Below are positions 50,221-59,603 of a stretch of DNA of 64,000 nt, piece after piece. The DNA is from Streptosporangium sp040640155 (GTDB taxonomy: Bacteria; Actinomycetota; Actinomycetes; Streptosporangiales; Streptosporangiaceae): contig NZ_JBFABE010000004.1 of the NCBI RefSeq assembly GCF_040640155.1, positions 124,001 through 188,000 of the forward strand, in the 5' to 3' direction. Both the position numbers and the translations under genes were made by a program. The stretch's first letter is position 1; each line of letters begins with the position of its first letter. The notes beneath the pieces were generated by a model, which saw only the letters and a program-made list of their open reading frames with translations, searched no databases and was not told where the DNA came from.

Positions 50221-51087
50221 CTATCGGACAGGGGATCTCTCGGACACGGAGCCGGGGTCGGGGGCAGGATCGGGGTGGCCGGGACCGGAGCCGGGATCGA
50301 GGCCGGGATCGGGGCCGGTCGGGGAGGCCGACGCGGCCGCCGCCCTGCGGTCGGCGGCCTCCCTGCGGATCAGCATCGCCCAGCCGCCGACCGCGATCCC
50401 GATGAACAGCCACCACTGCACGCTGTAGGCCAGGTTCAGCCCGCCTCCCCCTCCGACGTCCGGTGCCGGGACCGGCGCGGGCGCGGAGGCCGCCGCCGGC
50501 GACTCCTCGGTCAGCTCGACGTACCCGCCCAGAAGCCGGTACGGCAGCCGGCGGCCGATGGCCGCGGTGTCGATCAGCAGCACCTGGCCCGCGGGCAGGC
50601 CCGCCCGATCGCGGATGCCCGAGCTCTCCTCGGTCTCGGAGAGACGTAACCTGCCGGTGACATTCACCTCACCCGAGGGCGGCGGCGGCACCGGGGGGAC
50701 GGAGTCGGCCGTGGCGCCCGCCTTGATCCAGCCCCGGTTCACCAGCACGCCCGTGCCGTCCGCGAGGGTCAGCGGGGTCAGCACGTAGAAGCCGACCATC
50801 CTGTCCTGGGTACGCCGCCTGACCAGGAGCGACGCACCCGTGTCGTACGTTCCCGCGGCCGTGACGGCGCGGTGGCGGTCCCGGGGGGAGACGGTGCCGC
50901 CCGGGGAGGTCAGCTCCCGTACGGGGACAGGGGGGGCGGCGAGGTTGGTGGTGACCTGGTCACTGCTCGCGGACCGTTCCTCGAAGCGCCCGAACTGCCA
51001 CTGGCCCAGGAGCAGGAAAGCGGGGATGACCAGCAGCACCACCACGTGGAGAGCCAGCCATCGGGGAGTCAGCAGGAACCGGTACAC
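50221..51087 (-). CDS. SURF1-family cytochrome oxidase assembly protein
   Basis: A 288-residue protein with membrane helices at both ends (RWLALHVVVLLVIPAFLLLG; WWLFIGIAVGGWAMLI) and the SURF1 domain between: GQWQFGRFEERSAS, TLADGTGVLVNRGWI and GYVELTEE. It helps insert heme a or copper into cytochrome c oxidase. The last ~35 residues are a GPDPGLDPGSGPGHPDP low-complexity tail. GTG at 51087. The TTT-rich oxidase genes are not nearby. Confidence 0.9.
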   Translation of the reverse strand: MYRFLLTPRWLALHVVVLLVIPAFLLLGQWQFGRFEERSASSDQVTTNLAAPPVPVRELTSPGGTVSPRDRHRAVTAAGTYDTGASLLVRRRTQDRMVGFYVLTPLTLADGTGVLVNRGWIKAGATADSVPPVPPPPSGEVNVTGRLRLSETEESSGIRDRAGLPAGQVLLIDTAAIGRRLPYRLLGGYVELTEESPAAASAPAPVPAPDVGGGGGLNLAYSVQWWLFIGIAVGGWAMLIRREAADRRAAAASASPTGPDPGLDPGSGPGHPDPAPDPGSVSERSPVR

Positions 51088-51292
51088 GCACCCAAGGGTA
51101 GGCACCGCGGACACCGCCCTGTCCTCCGCATGCGCCTTTGGGGCGGCCGGGTGTGCCGTAGGGCGTAGTAGTGTGCCCGGAATCGCTGGATCGTCTGATG
51201 TCGTGGAAAGACTCGCCGGACACTCCGGACATCACATACGGTCGGGTGAGATCTCCCCCGGGACGTTCCATCACCTCCGGAGTCCGCCCCTG

Positions 51293-51970
51293 ATGTCCGT
51301 GCTCATGTCCGCCCCCGTGACTCCGCTCGTCCTTCCCCGTATCGGCCCCCTGCTGCGGCATGCCGCTCCCAGGGTGTTCGAGAGCATGATCCTTCCCGTT
51401 CTCGTCTTCTACGTCGCGCTGCTCTTCACCGGCCCCGGCGTCGCGCTCGGCGTGGCGGCGGCCTGGGTGTACGGCGGGGTCGCCTGGCGGCTGGTCAGGG
51501 GCGACGAGGCGCCGGGCACGCTGCTGCTGGCCGCGGGCACGATCACCGTGAGGGTGGCGCTGACCGTGGCGACCGGCAATCCCATCGTGTTCTTCCTGCA
51601 GCCCTGTCTCGGGGTCTTCTGCGTGAGCATGGGCTTCCTGCTCACCGCGCCGCTGCGGCGGCCGTTGATCCGGCGGGTGGTGGCCGACCTCGTACCGCTT
51701 CCCGACCACGTGACCGAGCACCCGCGGATGCGGCGCTTCTTCGTGTGGCAGTCGGTGCTGTGGGGGTGCGCGCAGTTGCTCAACGCGGTGCTGAGCCTGT
51801 GGTTGCTGCTCAGCCAGAGCCTGCAGACCTACCTGCTGGTGCGCACCTCGGCGGTCGCGGTGCTCCTCGGCGGCGCGGCGCTCGTCTCGGTCCTCAGCTT
51901 CCGGCACTGCCTGCGGAGGCTGGAGGCGCGGGCACCGCTGACGGCGGATGCGGAGCCGGAGAGGGCCTGA
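51293..51970 (+). CDS. VC0807-family membrane protein
   Basis: A 225-residue protein with six or so membrane segments and the family motif GNPIVFFLQPCLGVF near the middle, as in VC0807-like proteins of actinobacteria. Function unknown; members show no enzyme motif. Start ATG at 51293, with an ATG at 51305 as alternative. The 3' end overlaps the HxlR gene on the other strand by 77 bp. Confidence 0.82.
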   Translation: MSVLMSAPVTPLVLPRIGPLLRHAAPRVFESMILPVLVFYVALLFTGPGVALGVAAAWVYGGVAWRLVRGDEAPGTLLLAAGTITVRVALTVATGNPIVFFLQPCLGVFCVSMGFLLTAPLRRPLIRRVVADLVPLPDHVTEHPRMRRFFVWQSVLWGCAQLLNAVLSLWLLLSQSLQTYLLVRTSAVAVLLGGAALVSVLSFRHCLRRLEARAPLTADAEPERA

Positions 51971-52634
51971 CCTCCCCGGAGGCGGTCGCTCCGGGCGTGC
52001 GCGCGCCGGACGTGGTGGACGCGCCGGACGTGGTGGACGCGCCGGACGTGGTGGACGCGGTGGACGCGGTCGCCGTGAACGTGGTCCCGGTGGACGCGCC
52101 CGCCGTGGTCGTGCCGGGCCCGGCCCCGGGGACCGGAAGGGGGCGTAGCCCGGGACCGGCCAGCGGGGTGACCTCCTGGGGGCCGGAGATCTCGTGTCCC
52201 TCGGCGCAGCGGAAGTGCTGCTCGACCGGGGCGCCGCAGTCGCGGTGGGTGATGAGCACCGGGGGGCCGTCGTCGCCGCTGAGGTAGCGGTCGCCCCAGT
52301 GCATCAGGGCCACCATGATCGGATACAGGTCCAGGCCCATCCTGGTCAGCCGGTACTCGTCGCGCCGGCGCTGGCCGGGCTCGCGGTAGGGGACCTTGCG
52401 CAGCAGCCCCTCCTCCACCAGCCGGGACAGCCGGGCGCTGAGCACCTGACGAGGGGCTCCGGTGGCGACCTGCATGTCGTCGAAGCGCCGCACCCCGCCG
52501 AACGCCTCGCGCAGCACCAGGAACGTCCATTTCTCCCCGACGACGCCCAGGGTGCGTTCGATCGAGCAGTTCTGCATCCTCAGGGGCAGGTTGCCGGGTC
52601 TCGCCTCGCTCATGTGCGCATCGTAGGTCGCCAT
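51894..52634 (-). CDS. HxlR-family winged-helix regulator with Thr/Ser-rich tail
   Basis: A 246-residue protein. Residues about 18-110 are the HxlR domain: NCSIERTLGVVGEKWTFLVLREAFGGVRRFDDM, APRQVLSARLSRLVEEGLL and RRRDEYRLTRMG. It is followed by a short CGAPVEQHFRCAEGHE zinc-ribbon-like segment and then ~80 residues of low complexity, including three STTSGA repeats encoded by 18-bp repeats at about 52010-52068. The tail lies over the 3' end of the VC0807-family gene and may be recent. ATG at 52634 with GGAGG upstream. Confidence 0.88.
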   Translation of the reverse strand: MATYDAHMSEARPGNLPLRMQNCSIERTLGVVGEKWTFLVLREAFGGVRRFDDMQVATGAPRQVLSARLSRLVEEGLLRKVPYREPGQRRRDEYRLTRMGLDLYPIMVALMHWGDRYLSGDDGPPVLITHRDCGAPVEQHFRCAEGHEISGPQEVTPLAGPGLRPLPVPGAGPGTTTAGASTGTTFTATASTASTTSGASTTSGASTTSGARTPGATASGEVRPSPAPHPPSAVPAPPASAGSAGS

Positions 52635-52655
52635 GGCGCCACCTCCAACGTTGCT

Positions 52656-52665
52656 AAGTCTACTT
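52656..52665. promoter_or_regulatory. AAGT-CT-ACTT palindrome in the HxlR/GNAT divergent promoter
   Basis: Dyad AAGTCTACTT overlaps a plus-strand TTGACA (52664-52669) that could be the -35 of the acetyltransferase gene. HxlR proteins often bind such short AAGT/ACTT dyads beside their own gene; this assignment is inference. Confidence 0.45.
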
Positions 52666-52698
52666 GACATACCCAGACCTTCACGGGAATCTGAGTCC

Positions 52699-53244
52699 AT
52701 GATGCGAACCCAGCAGGTGTCGTCGTGTCTCGCCCCCGGCGGCGACCCGGTGCCGCCCGGACCTGTGACGACGGTGCCGGGCGCGGCCGTGGAGATCCGG
52801 GCCGCGCGGCCCGGGGACGAGGAGCGGATCGTCCGCTTCCTGGAGGGCCTGTCCCCGCGTACGCGGATGCGGCGGTTCTTCACCGAGATGCACCGTCCCA
52901 CCGCGAGGTTCGTCGACGCGCTCATCGCGGTGGACGAGCGGCGCGACGCGCTGCTCGCCGTGCACGGGGACCTGCTCGTCGGCCACGCGATGAGCTACCG
53001 GGGACAGGAGACCGACATCGAGATCGCCGTGGTGGTGAGCGACGAGTGGCAGGGGATGGGGCTCGGCTCCCGCCTCGCCCGCGCGCTGATACGCCGTGCC
53101 GCGGACAGGGGGGCCACGACGGTGGGGATGGACGTCCTCGGGGACAACCGCACGGTGCTGGCGATGATCCGCAAGATCTGGCCGGACGCGGCCATGCGCG
53201 CCTCCTCGGGCACGGTGGAGGTGACCGCCGGGATCCCCGGCTGA
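52699..53244 (+). CDS. GNAT-family N-acetyltransferase
   Basis: A 181-residue acetyltransferase. The acetyl-CoA site is VSDEWQGMGLGSRLARALIRRAADRG, followed by DVLGDNRTVLAMIRKI; RAARPGDEERIVRFLEGLSP is the usual first helix. The branch resembles the GNAT domain of actinobacterial acyltransferases with protein-lysine substrates, but no cAMP domain is fused. The two Met codons at 52699 and 52702 are equally possible starts; GTG at 52762 would remove 21 poorly conserved residues. Confidence 0.85.
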   Translation: MMRTQQVSSCLAPGGDPVPPGPVTTVPGAAVEIRAARPGDEERIVRFLEGLSPRTRMRRFFTEMHRPTARFVDALIAVDERRDALLAVHGDLLVGHAMSYRGQETDIEIAVVVSDEWQGMGLGSRLARALIRRAADRGATTVGMDVLGDNRTVLAMIRKIWPDAAMRASSGTVEVTAGIPG

Positions 53245-53365
53245 AGGGACCCGGACCGAACGCGGGCGGGTGCGGAGCACGACACCCCGCCGGTAGGATC
53301 GACGCGGCCCGGACCGTTTCCCGGAGAGTTTGCGGAACAAGGTTCTGTTGCCCCACCATTGGAAC

Positions 53366-53962
53366 GTGAAGACCGCCAAGAACGGCCGCGACGGCCGCAC
53401 CAGGATCGTCGAGGGTGCCCTCCGCCGATTCAGCCAGGACGGGGTCTCGGCCACCACGCTCGCCAGCCTCCGCGAGGAGAGCGGCGTCAGCGTCGGCAGC
53501 TTCTACCACCACTTCGCCAGCAAGGAACACGTCTTCGGCGTCCTGTACGCCGAGACCCTGAACCTGTACCAGGACGCCTTCCTCGCCGAGCTCCGGAGCC
53601 ACGAGGGCGCCAGGGAGGGCATCGAGGCCATCGTCGCGCTGCACATGTCCTGGTGCGGCGAGAACCGCGAGCGGGCCCACCTGCTGATCAGCGAGCGGCC
53701 GCCCCGGCGCGAGGAGCCCGGGGGCAGCGAGGTCTCGGAGTCGCGCAGGGCGTTCTTCAGGAAGGTCGCCGACTGGTGGCGTCCGCACATGAAGGACGGG
53801 CTGCTCCAGCCGGTCCATCCGACGATGTGTTACGTGCTCTGGCTGGGGCCGGCGACGGAGATGTGCCGCCTGTGGTTCGCCGGGGCGCACCAGCCCACCG
53901 CCGAGGAGATCGCGGGCCTGTGCGAGGCGGCCTGGCAGAGTCTGCGCCAGCAGGCCCCCTGA
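53366..53962 (+). CDS. TetR-family regulator
   Basis: A 198-residue repressor. The N-terminal helix-turn-helix is KNGRDGRTRIVEGALRRFSQDGVSATTLASL followed by SVGSFYHHFASKEHVFGVLY. The ligand domain is helical with WWRPHMKDGLLQP and a Trp/Met-rich pocket. GTG at 53366 is favoured; TTG at 53330 would extend it by 12 residues. A GAAC-AAG-GTTC element just upstream, over the proposed ribosome site, may be its operator. Confidence 0.88.
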   Translation: MKTAKNGRDGRTRIVEGALRRFSQDGVSATTLASLREESGVSVGSFYHHFASKEHVFGVLYAETLNLYQDAFLAELRSHEGAREGIEAIVALHMSWCGENRERAHLLISERPPRREEPGGSEVSESRRAFFRKVADWWRPHMKDGLLQPVHPTMCYVLWLGPATEMCRLWFAGAHQPTAEEIAGLCEAAWQSLRQQAP

Positions 53963-53990
53963 CCCTCCCCGGGGACGTTCCCGGGGCCGA

Positions 53991-54323
53991 TCAGTGCGCG
54001 CCCACGAGCCGGTGCCGGGCGTCGGCGAACCGGTGCGCCCGCGTCGGAACCCGCCACACCTCGTGGTCCAGGGAGATGTCCAGTCGCAGGTCCTCGCGCC
54101 GCCGCCGAAGGCCGGGGACGCGTACCCGGTCGGAGACGTCGAATCCGCCGTGCCGCGCGTAGCCGAACCCCAGCTCCCCGGTGAAGACCCGCAGCTCGTC
54201 CTGGTTGCCGCAGCGCGGGCAGGTCCAGGCGACCACGTCCTTGCCGCGGTGGTAGTCGTGACAGGCGCGAAAATACTCGTCGGGCCGGAACCGGGACTCG
54301 CAGGCGAGGCAGGGGATCAGCAT
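53991..54323 (-). CDS. small double-CxxC zinc-ribbon protein
   Basis: A 110-residue protein with CLAC (residues 5-8) and CPRC (about 37-40) spaced as a zinc ribbon, followed by a charged domain rich in Arg and Asp ending at AH. ATG at 54323; GTG one codon earlier is possible. No family recognised with certainty. It is divergent from the methyltransferase gene and lies between it and a TetR regulator. Confidence 0.72.
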   Translation of the reverse strand: MLIPCLACESRFRPDEYFRACHDYHRGKDVVAWTCPRCGNQDELRVFTGELGFGYARHGGFDVSDRVRVPGLRRRREDLRLDISLDHEVWRVPTRAHRFADARHRLVGAH

Positions 54324-54462
54324 CACGGATCCTTTGGAGCGGGTGGTGCGGTCATACAGGACTACCGCCCGGCGCTTGAACCGCGCTTGCAGAACGCTTG
54401 TCCGTGTAGGTGACGATCCGGTCACCGGGGTCTCCGCACCCGCCCGGTGCGAGGATTGCCCG

Positions 54463-55914
54463 GTGAACGATCTGCCGATCCGGCTCGGTGAAGTCCTGCT
54501 CGAGACCGGCTACACCATCGACGGCGTCCGGGCGCGTCTCGGCGACGTCGCCGCCACCGCGCTCTCACGCGAGGAGACCGTCCCCGCCCTGCGGGCCACC
54601 GCCGAGGACGACCCGCTGGGAACCCTGATCCGGCTGTGGTGGCTCGGCGTCGCCGTCGACGAGCGCGCGATGCCGGCGGGCCCGAAGGCGGACGAGCTGG
54701 CCGCGGCGGGCCTGGTCCGGGTCGCGGACGGCCGGGTCACCTCCACGGTGCACCTGCAGCCCTGGGAGACCGGCGGCTACCTCGTCTCCGACCGCAAGGT
54801 CAGGCCGGGCGATCCGGCCCTGCGCCCGGACCACGTCGTGGGCGCGGGCGGCGCCTCGGCGAACCTGGCCCAGCTCGCCTCCCGCCGTCCGGCCGGGCGC
54901 GCCCTGGACCTCGGCACCGGATGCGGGGTGCAGGTCCTGCACCTGAACGGCAGGGCTGAGGCGATCACGGCCACCGACGTCAACCCGCGCGCCCTGAAAC
55001 TGGCCCGTCTCGGCTGGGCGCTCTCCGGGATCGACGGGGTGGACGCCCGGCGGGGTTCCCTGTTCGAGCCGGTGGAGGGCGAGCTTTTCGACCTGGTGGT
55101 CTCCAACCCGCCGTTCGTGATCTCTCCCGCGGGGCGGTTCACCTACCGCGAGTCGGGCCTGCGCGCCGACGACTTCTGCCGCGAGCTGGTGCGCGGGGCG
55201 CCCCGCCACCTCGCCCCCGGCGGGACCTGCCATCTGCTGGCCAACTGGCTGCACGTCGCCGGCGAGGACTGGCGCGACCGGGTGGGCGGCTGGCTCACCG
55301 GGACCGGCTGCGACGGCTGGGTGGTCCAGCGCGACGTACAGGACCCCGCCGAGTACGTCGAGCTGTGGCTGCGGGACGCCGCCGAGCAGGGCACCGCGCG
55401 TTACCGGGAGCTCTACGACGACTGGCTCGGCTGGTTCGAGGCCGAGGACGTCGCCGGGATCGGCTTCGGCTGGATCACCCTGCACGCCTCCGGGAGCCTC
55501 GACCCGGTCGTCCGGGTGGAGGAGTACGGCCTGCCGGTGGAGCTACCGGTCGGCGGGTACGTGGACCGGGTACTGGAGGCGATCGCCACCGCCCACCGGC
55601 TGACCGACGCCGAGCTGCTGGACGCCCGGCTCGTGGTCGCCGACGGGGTGGTGGAGGAGCGGATCGGCCCGCCCGGCGCCGAGGACCCGGCGCGGATCGT
55701 GCTGCGGCAGACGACGGGGCTGGGCCGCGGCGCGCGGGTGGGGACCGTCGAAGCCGCTCTCGCGGGCGTCTGCGACGGCGACTATCCACTGGGCCCGCTG
55801 CTCGCCGCGATCGCCGAGCTCACCGGGGAGGACCCCTCTGACCTGCGCTCCAAGGCTCCGACGGCGCTCCGCCCGCTGATCGCGGAGGGGTTTTTCCACA
55901 TATCCACAGGGTGA
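54463..55914 (+). CDS. SAM-dependent methyltransferase (HemK/PrmC-like fold, long form)
   Basis: A 483-residue protein. An N-terminal ~130-residue winged-helix-like part precedes the methyltransferase domain: RALDLGTGCGVQVLHL is the SAM-binding motif I, ATDVNPRALKLARL is motif II, and the NPPF in LVVSNPPFVISPAG is the catalytic tetrad of glutamine/adenine/guanine methylases. The C-terminal ~130 residues are a separate domain. This three-part form is common in actinobacteria; target (protein Gln, rRNA or nucleobase) unknown. GTG at 54463 with GAGG upstream. The last codons run into DnaA-box-like sequences. Confidence 0.87.
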   Translation: MNDLPIRLGEVLLETGYTIDGVRARLGDVAATALSREETVPALRATAEDDPLGTLIRLWWLGVAVDERAMPAGPKADELAAAGLVRVADGRVTSTVHLQPWETGGYLVSDRKVRPGDPALRPDHVVGAGGASANLAQLASRRPAGRALDLGTGCGVQVLHLNGRAEAITATDVNPRALKLARLGWALSGIDGVDARRGSLFEPVEGELFDLVVSNPPFVISPAGRFTYRESGLRADDFCRELVRGAPRHLAPGGTCHLLANWLHVAGEDWRDRVGGWLTGTGCDGWVVQRDVQDPAEYVELWLRDAAEQGTARYRELYDDWLGWFEAEDVAGIGFGWITLHASGSLDPVVRVEEYGLPVELPVGGYVDRVLEAIATAHRLTDAELLDARLVVADGVVEERIGPPGAEDPARIVLRQTTGLGRGARVGTVEAALAGVCDGDYPLGPLLAAIAELTGEDPSDLRSKAPTALRPLIAEGFFHISTG

Positions 55915-55935
55915 TCGTCCACAGGCTGTGGATAT
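55892..55935. promoter_or_regulatory. second cluster of DnaA-box-like sequences
   Basis: Four 9-mers close to TTATCCACA lie in 44 bp: TTTTCCACA (55892), ATATCCACA (55900), TCGTCCACA (55915) and, on the minus strand, ATATCCACA (55927-55935). It overlaps the end of the methyltransferase gene. It may bind DnaA weakly or serve as a DnaA-titration site. Confidence 0.7.
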
Positions 55936-56330
55936 CTCGGCTAACGCCTGTCAATCGGATGTCAAACGCGGTGAGGGAGGGTGTCGGTCGTGGGGCACGG
56001 ACCCGGGGGTGAAGGGTCCGTGTCACGTCCGGCCGGTCGTTCCAGTAAGGCGGCCGAGCCGCGGGCGACGTACCGGACAACCCGGGCCCCCTACACGTCG
56101 CCCGAGCTCTGAGCGAGCGGCCGGGCATCCACGCTCACCGGGGACCGCGGCCCATGTCGAGGGGATGGCAGTTGATCAACCACGTCCGGATGACACGTCT
56201 CGACGAGGAGCTGTACGACGACCTGGGATCAGCGCCCGGCCCGATCGCCGCCGCAGACGCTGCCGACATCGTCGTCACCGGCCCGGCCGCGGACCCGGCC
56301 GGTGACCGGGCCGCCGACCCGGTTGCCGAC
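55936..56330. other. 395-bp gap between methyltransferase and SARP stop
   Basis: No convincing gene. The plus strand has a short frame starting MSRGWQLINHVRMTRLDEEL at 56154 whose second half is only the reverse of the SARP gene's DRAGD repeats, so it was not called. The region near 56270-56400 has GCCGACCCGG/ACCCGGTCCCC short repeats. Confidence 0.5.
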
Positions 56331-59300
56331 TCAGTCCCCGGCCCGGTCCCCTACCCGGTCCCCGATCCGATCACCGGCCCGGCCCCCTGCGCCGTCCTGC
56401 TCGGCGCGGTCGCGCTCCAGCAGGAGACGCAGGTCCTCGGCCTCGGGGGCCCCGAGCCTGGTGAACAGGTGGTGGGCCCTCTCCAGGCAGCCGCGGCCCC
56501 GCCCGGCGTCACCGAGGCCGCCGAGGGCCTTGCCGAGCACCCATAGGGCCTGGGCCTCGCCGTACGGATGGCCGATCTCCCGGCTCACGGACAGCGCCTG
56601 CTCGGCGTAGCGGGTCGCGTCGGCGAAGCGGCCCGCGTGGATGAACGTCTCGGCCAGCCGGGAGCAGACCCGCTGCTCCCAGACCCGCTGGTCGCTGGCG
56701 CGGAAGAACGAGAGGCACTCGGCGTGGTGATGGACCGCCTCGTTGAGCCGGCCGACCCGCGACAGGATCATTCCCAGGTGGTAGCGGGCCCTGGCGGTGC
56801 CCGCGTTGGAGCCCATCTCGATGAACAGCGCCAGTCCCCGTTCCGCCGCGGCGATCGCCTCCTCGGGCTGGCCGAGGAAGAGGTGGTCACGGGCGGAGTA
56901 GCTGAGGGTCAGGGCCTCCCCGCCCCGGGCGCCGGTCTGGCGGAACTCCGCGCGCGCCGCGTCGAACCAGGTCAGGGCCTCGACGTGCCGTCGCATGCGC
57001 CCGGCCACGACGGCCAGCGCGTTGAGCGCCTCGCCGGCCACGATGCGGTCGCCCGAGGCCGACAGGTCCAGCGAGATCCGGAACTCCTCCTCGGCCTCGG
57101 CCAGCCGGTTGGCGCCGAACAGCACGCGTCCCAGCACGTAGCGGCAGCGCAGCTCGGCGGCGACGGCGCCGAGGCGCCGCGCGACGGCCAGCATCTCCCG
57201 GGCCCGGTTCTCGAACTCGCGGGCGTGGCTGCCCGACTCCAGCAGCGGCTCCATGGCCAGCAGCAGGTCGGCCCCTCCCAGCAACTCGCCGGGCTCGTCC
57301 GCGCAGGTCGCCTTGGCGATCGAGGCGAACAGCGACTCCGCCTCCACGGCCAGCCAGGACACGGCCTCGTCGACGGAGGCGAAGACGTGGCCGGTCCCGG
57401 TGACGGCGAGCCGGTCGGCGACGGTGCTGCCCTCGTAGGCCAGGCGGTGCGCCGAGCGCGCGGAGGCCAGGTAGAACTCCAGCAGCGCGCGCAGGGCCCT
57501 CTCGCCCTCGCCGCCGATGGTCACGCTCACCTCGGAGCCGCGCCGCCCCCCGTGCTCCACCTCGCCGGCGGCGCAGCTCTCCTCCTCGGCGTCGGCGACC
57601 CGTTCCGCGGTACGGCGGGCGAAGAGCTTGAGCAGGTCGTGGAAGCGGTAGCGGCCGGGGGTGGGCGCCTCCAGCAGGCTGGCGTCCACCAGGGACTCCA
57701 GGATGTCCTCGGTGTCCATCGGGTCCAGGTCGAGCAGCGCGGACGCGGCCAGGACCGAGATGTCCGGCCCGCCGGGCAGGGAGAGCAGCCGGAACGCGCG
57801 GGCCTGGGCGGGGCCGAGCTGGCCGTACCCGAGGGCGAAGGTCGCCTCCACCGCCAGGTCGCCCACGCGCATCTCGTCCAGGCGGCGGCGCTCGTCGGCC
57901 AGCCGGGCCACCAGCGAGGCGACGGTCCAGGACGGCCGGGAGGCCAGCCGGGCGGCCACGATCCGCACCGCGAGCGGCAGGAAACCGCAGGCGGCGACCA
58001 CGTCCATGGCCGAGCCGCGCTCCGCCTCCACGCGCTCCGTGCCGGCGACGGTGCCGAACAGCGCGAGGGCCTCCTCCGGCTCCATGACGTCCAGGTCGAC
58101 CAGCCGGGCCGAGGCCAGGTCGGCGAGCTTGCCGCGGCTGGTCACGATCGCCGCGCAACCGGTCGAGCCGGGCAGGAGCTGGCTCACCTGGGCCGCGTCG
58201 CGGGCGTTGTCCAGCAGCACCAGCATCCGGCGGTCGGCCAGCAGCGAGCGGAACAGCGCCGACCGTTCGGCGAGACCGTCGGGGAGGGCGTCGCCGGGCA
58301 GGCCGAGGCCGCGCAGGAAGGCCGCCAGCACCGACTCGGGAGCGGCAGGCTCCTCGCCGTACCCGCGCAGGTCGGCGTACAGCTGCCCGTCGGGGAAAAG
58401 GTCGTGCATGGCGTGGGCGACGTGCACGGCCAGGGCCGTCTTGCCCACACCGCCGATGCCGGAGATGGCCGCCACCGGCACGCCCTCGGAGCCGTTCCGG
58501 TCCGACAGCAGGGTACGGAGCCGGGCGATGATCTGGCGGCGGCCGGTGAAGTCGCTCGCGGCGGCGGGCAGTTGCGCCGGGCGCGGCAGTTCCGCGATCG
58601 CCTGCGCGGCCCTCGGCTCCGGTGCCGGCCGGTCGCCCTCCACCGCGGCCCGCCCCTCCGTCGCCGCCGGGAGACGCCCGCCCTGGCCGTCGAGGGCGTT
58701 CCGCGCCTTCGTCGTTCCCGCTCCGGGGTCACCGGCCGTGCCCGGCCCTGGGACGTCGCCCGTGCGGTCCGCCGGACCGGAACGGGCGACGGGCGCCGGC
58801 CGGGCGGTGTGGGCGGGCATGAGGGACGGGTCGTCGGCGAGGATGCGCCGGTGCATGCTCGTCAGGTCGGGGCCGGGCTCGATGCCCAGCTCCTCGATCA
58901 GGGTCGCGCGGGTGTCGGCGAAGGCCGACAGCGCCTCCGCCCTGCGCCCGCAGCGGTAGTAGGCCAGCATCAACTGGGCGCGGAGCCGCTCGCGCAGCGG
59001 GTGGTCCCCGACCAGGGCGACCAGCTCGGACATGACGTCGGCGTGCCTGCCCAGCTCCAGGTCGAGCTCCATCAGGACCTCGAGCACGTTCATGCGGCGC
59101 TCGGCGAGCCGGCCGCGCTGGTGCTCGGCGTAGGGGCCGACGGCACCGGCCAGCGGCTCGCCGGTGCAGAGCGCCAGGCTCGCGCGCAGGCTCCGGGTGG
59201 CCCCGGCCAGGTCACCCGCGCGGCGCGCGGTCTCGGCCTCGGAGACGCCGCGCTCGAACAGGGTCAGGTCGAGGGTGCCGGCGTCCAGTTGCAGCGCGTA

Positions 59301-59603
59301 CCCCCTGCCGACGGAGGTCAGCAGCTCGGGGCGGGTGCGCGGGGACCGGCCGGGCTCCAGCACCGAACGCAGCCGGGAGACGTAGGTGCGCAGCGCGCCG
59401 AGCGCCCGGGGCGGGGCGTCCTCCCCCCAGATCGCGTCGATCATCTCGGCCGGGGTCACCGCCCGGCTCTCCCTGAGCAGCAGCATCGCCAGAATGGAGC
59501 GTTGCAGGGGTGTGCCCAGATCGAGTTCCGACCCCCCACGCCAGGCGCGGACGGGACCCAGGACGGCGAATCGCAGCCCGTCCTCGCCGTCCTGAACAGC
59601 CAT
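56331..59603 (-). CDS. SARP-family regulator with BTAD, NB-ARC and TPR domains (AfsR-like)
   Basis: A 1,090-residue regulator. An OmpR-like winged helix and BTAD domain fill residues about 1-250 (LGTPLQRSILAMLLLRESRAV; LRTYVSRLRSVLEPGR). The NB-ARC ATPase follows, with Walker A in AISGIGGVGKTALAVHVAHA and LVLLDNARDAAQV. The last ~350 residues are TPR repeats. AfsR-type SARPs activate antibiotic or developmental genes; there is no cluster adjacent. The C-terminus ends in GDRAGDRIGDRVGDRAGD repeats, probably unimportant. ATG at 59603; a GTG at 59621 or TTG at 59642 would be longer. Three 11-bp-phased GTTGA repeats lie ~96 bp upstream. Confidence 0.92.
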   Translation of the reverse strand: MAVQDGEDGLRFAVLGPVRAWRGGSELDLGTPLQRSILAMLLLRESRAVTPAEMIDAIWGEDAPPRALGALRTYVSRLRSVLEPGRSPRTRPELLTSVGRGYALQLDAGTLDLTLFERGVSEAETARRAGDLAGATRSLRASLALCTGEPLAGAVGPYAEHQRGRLAERRMNVLEVLMELDLELGRHADVMSELVALVGDHPLRERLRAQLMLAYYRCGRRAEALSAFADTRATLIEELGIEPGPDLTSMHRRILADDPSLMPAHTARPAPVARSGPADRTGDVPGPGTAGDPGAGTTKARNALDGQGGRLPAATEGRAAVEGDRPAPEPRAAQAIAELPRPAQLPAAASDFTGRRQIIARLRTLLSDRNGSEGVPVAAISGIGGVGKTALAVHVAHAMHDLFPDGQLYADLRGYGEEPAAPESVLAAFLRGLGLPGDALPDGLAERSALFRSLLADRRMLVLLDNARDAAQVSQLLPGSTGCAAIVTSRGKLADLASARLVDLDVMEPEEALALFGTVAGTERVEAERGSAMDVVAACGFLPLAVRIVAARLASRPSWTVASLVARLADERRRLDEMRVGDLAVEATFALGYGQLGPAQARAFRLLSLPGGPDISVLAASALLDLDPMDTEDILESLVDASLLEAPTPGRYRFHDLLKLFARRTAERVADAEEESCAAGEVEHGGRRGSEVSVTIGGEGERALRALLEFYLASARSAHRLAYEGSTVADRLAVTGTGHVFASVDEAVSWLAVEAESLFASIAKATCADEPGELLGGADLLLAMEPLLESGSHAREFENRAREMLAVARRLGAVAAELRCRYVLGRVLFGANRLAEAEEEFRISLDLSASGDRIVAGEALNALAVVAGRMRRHVEALTWFDAARAEFRQTGARGGEALTLSYSARDHLFLGQPEEAIAAAERGLALFIEMGSNAGTARARYHLGMILSRVGRLNEAVHHHAECLSFFRASDQRVWEQRVCSRLAETFIHAGRFADATRYAEQALSVSREIGHPYGEAQALWVLGKALGGLGDAGRGRGCLERAHHLFTRLGAPEAEDLRLLLERDRAEQDGAGGRAGDRIGDRVGDRAGD

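Noticed and set aside
56154..56546. 130-codon plus-strand frame near the SARP stop
   Set aside because: Second half is antisense to SARP coding repeats, and no homology or strong ribosome site is evident.
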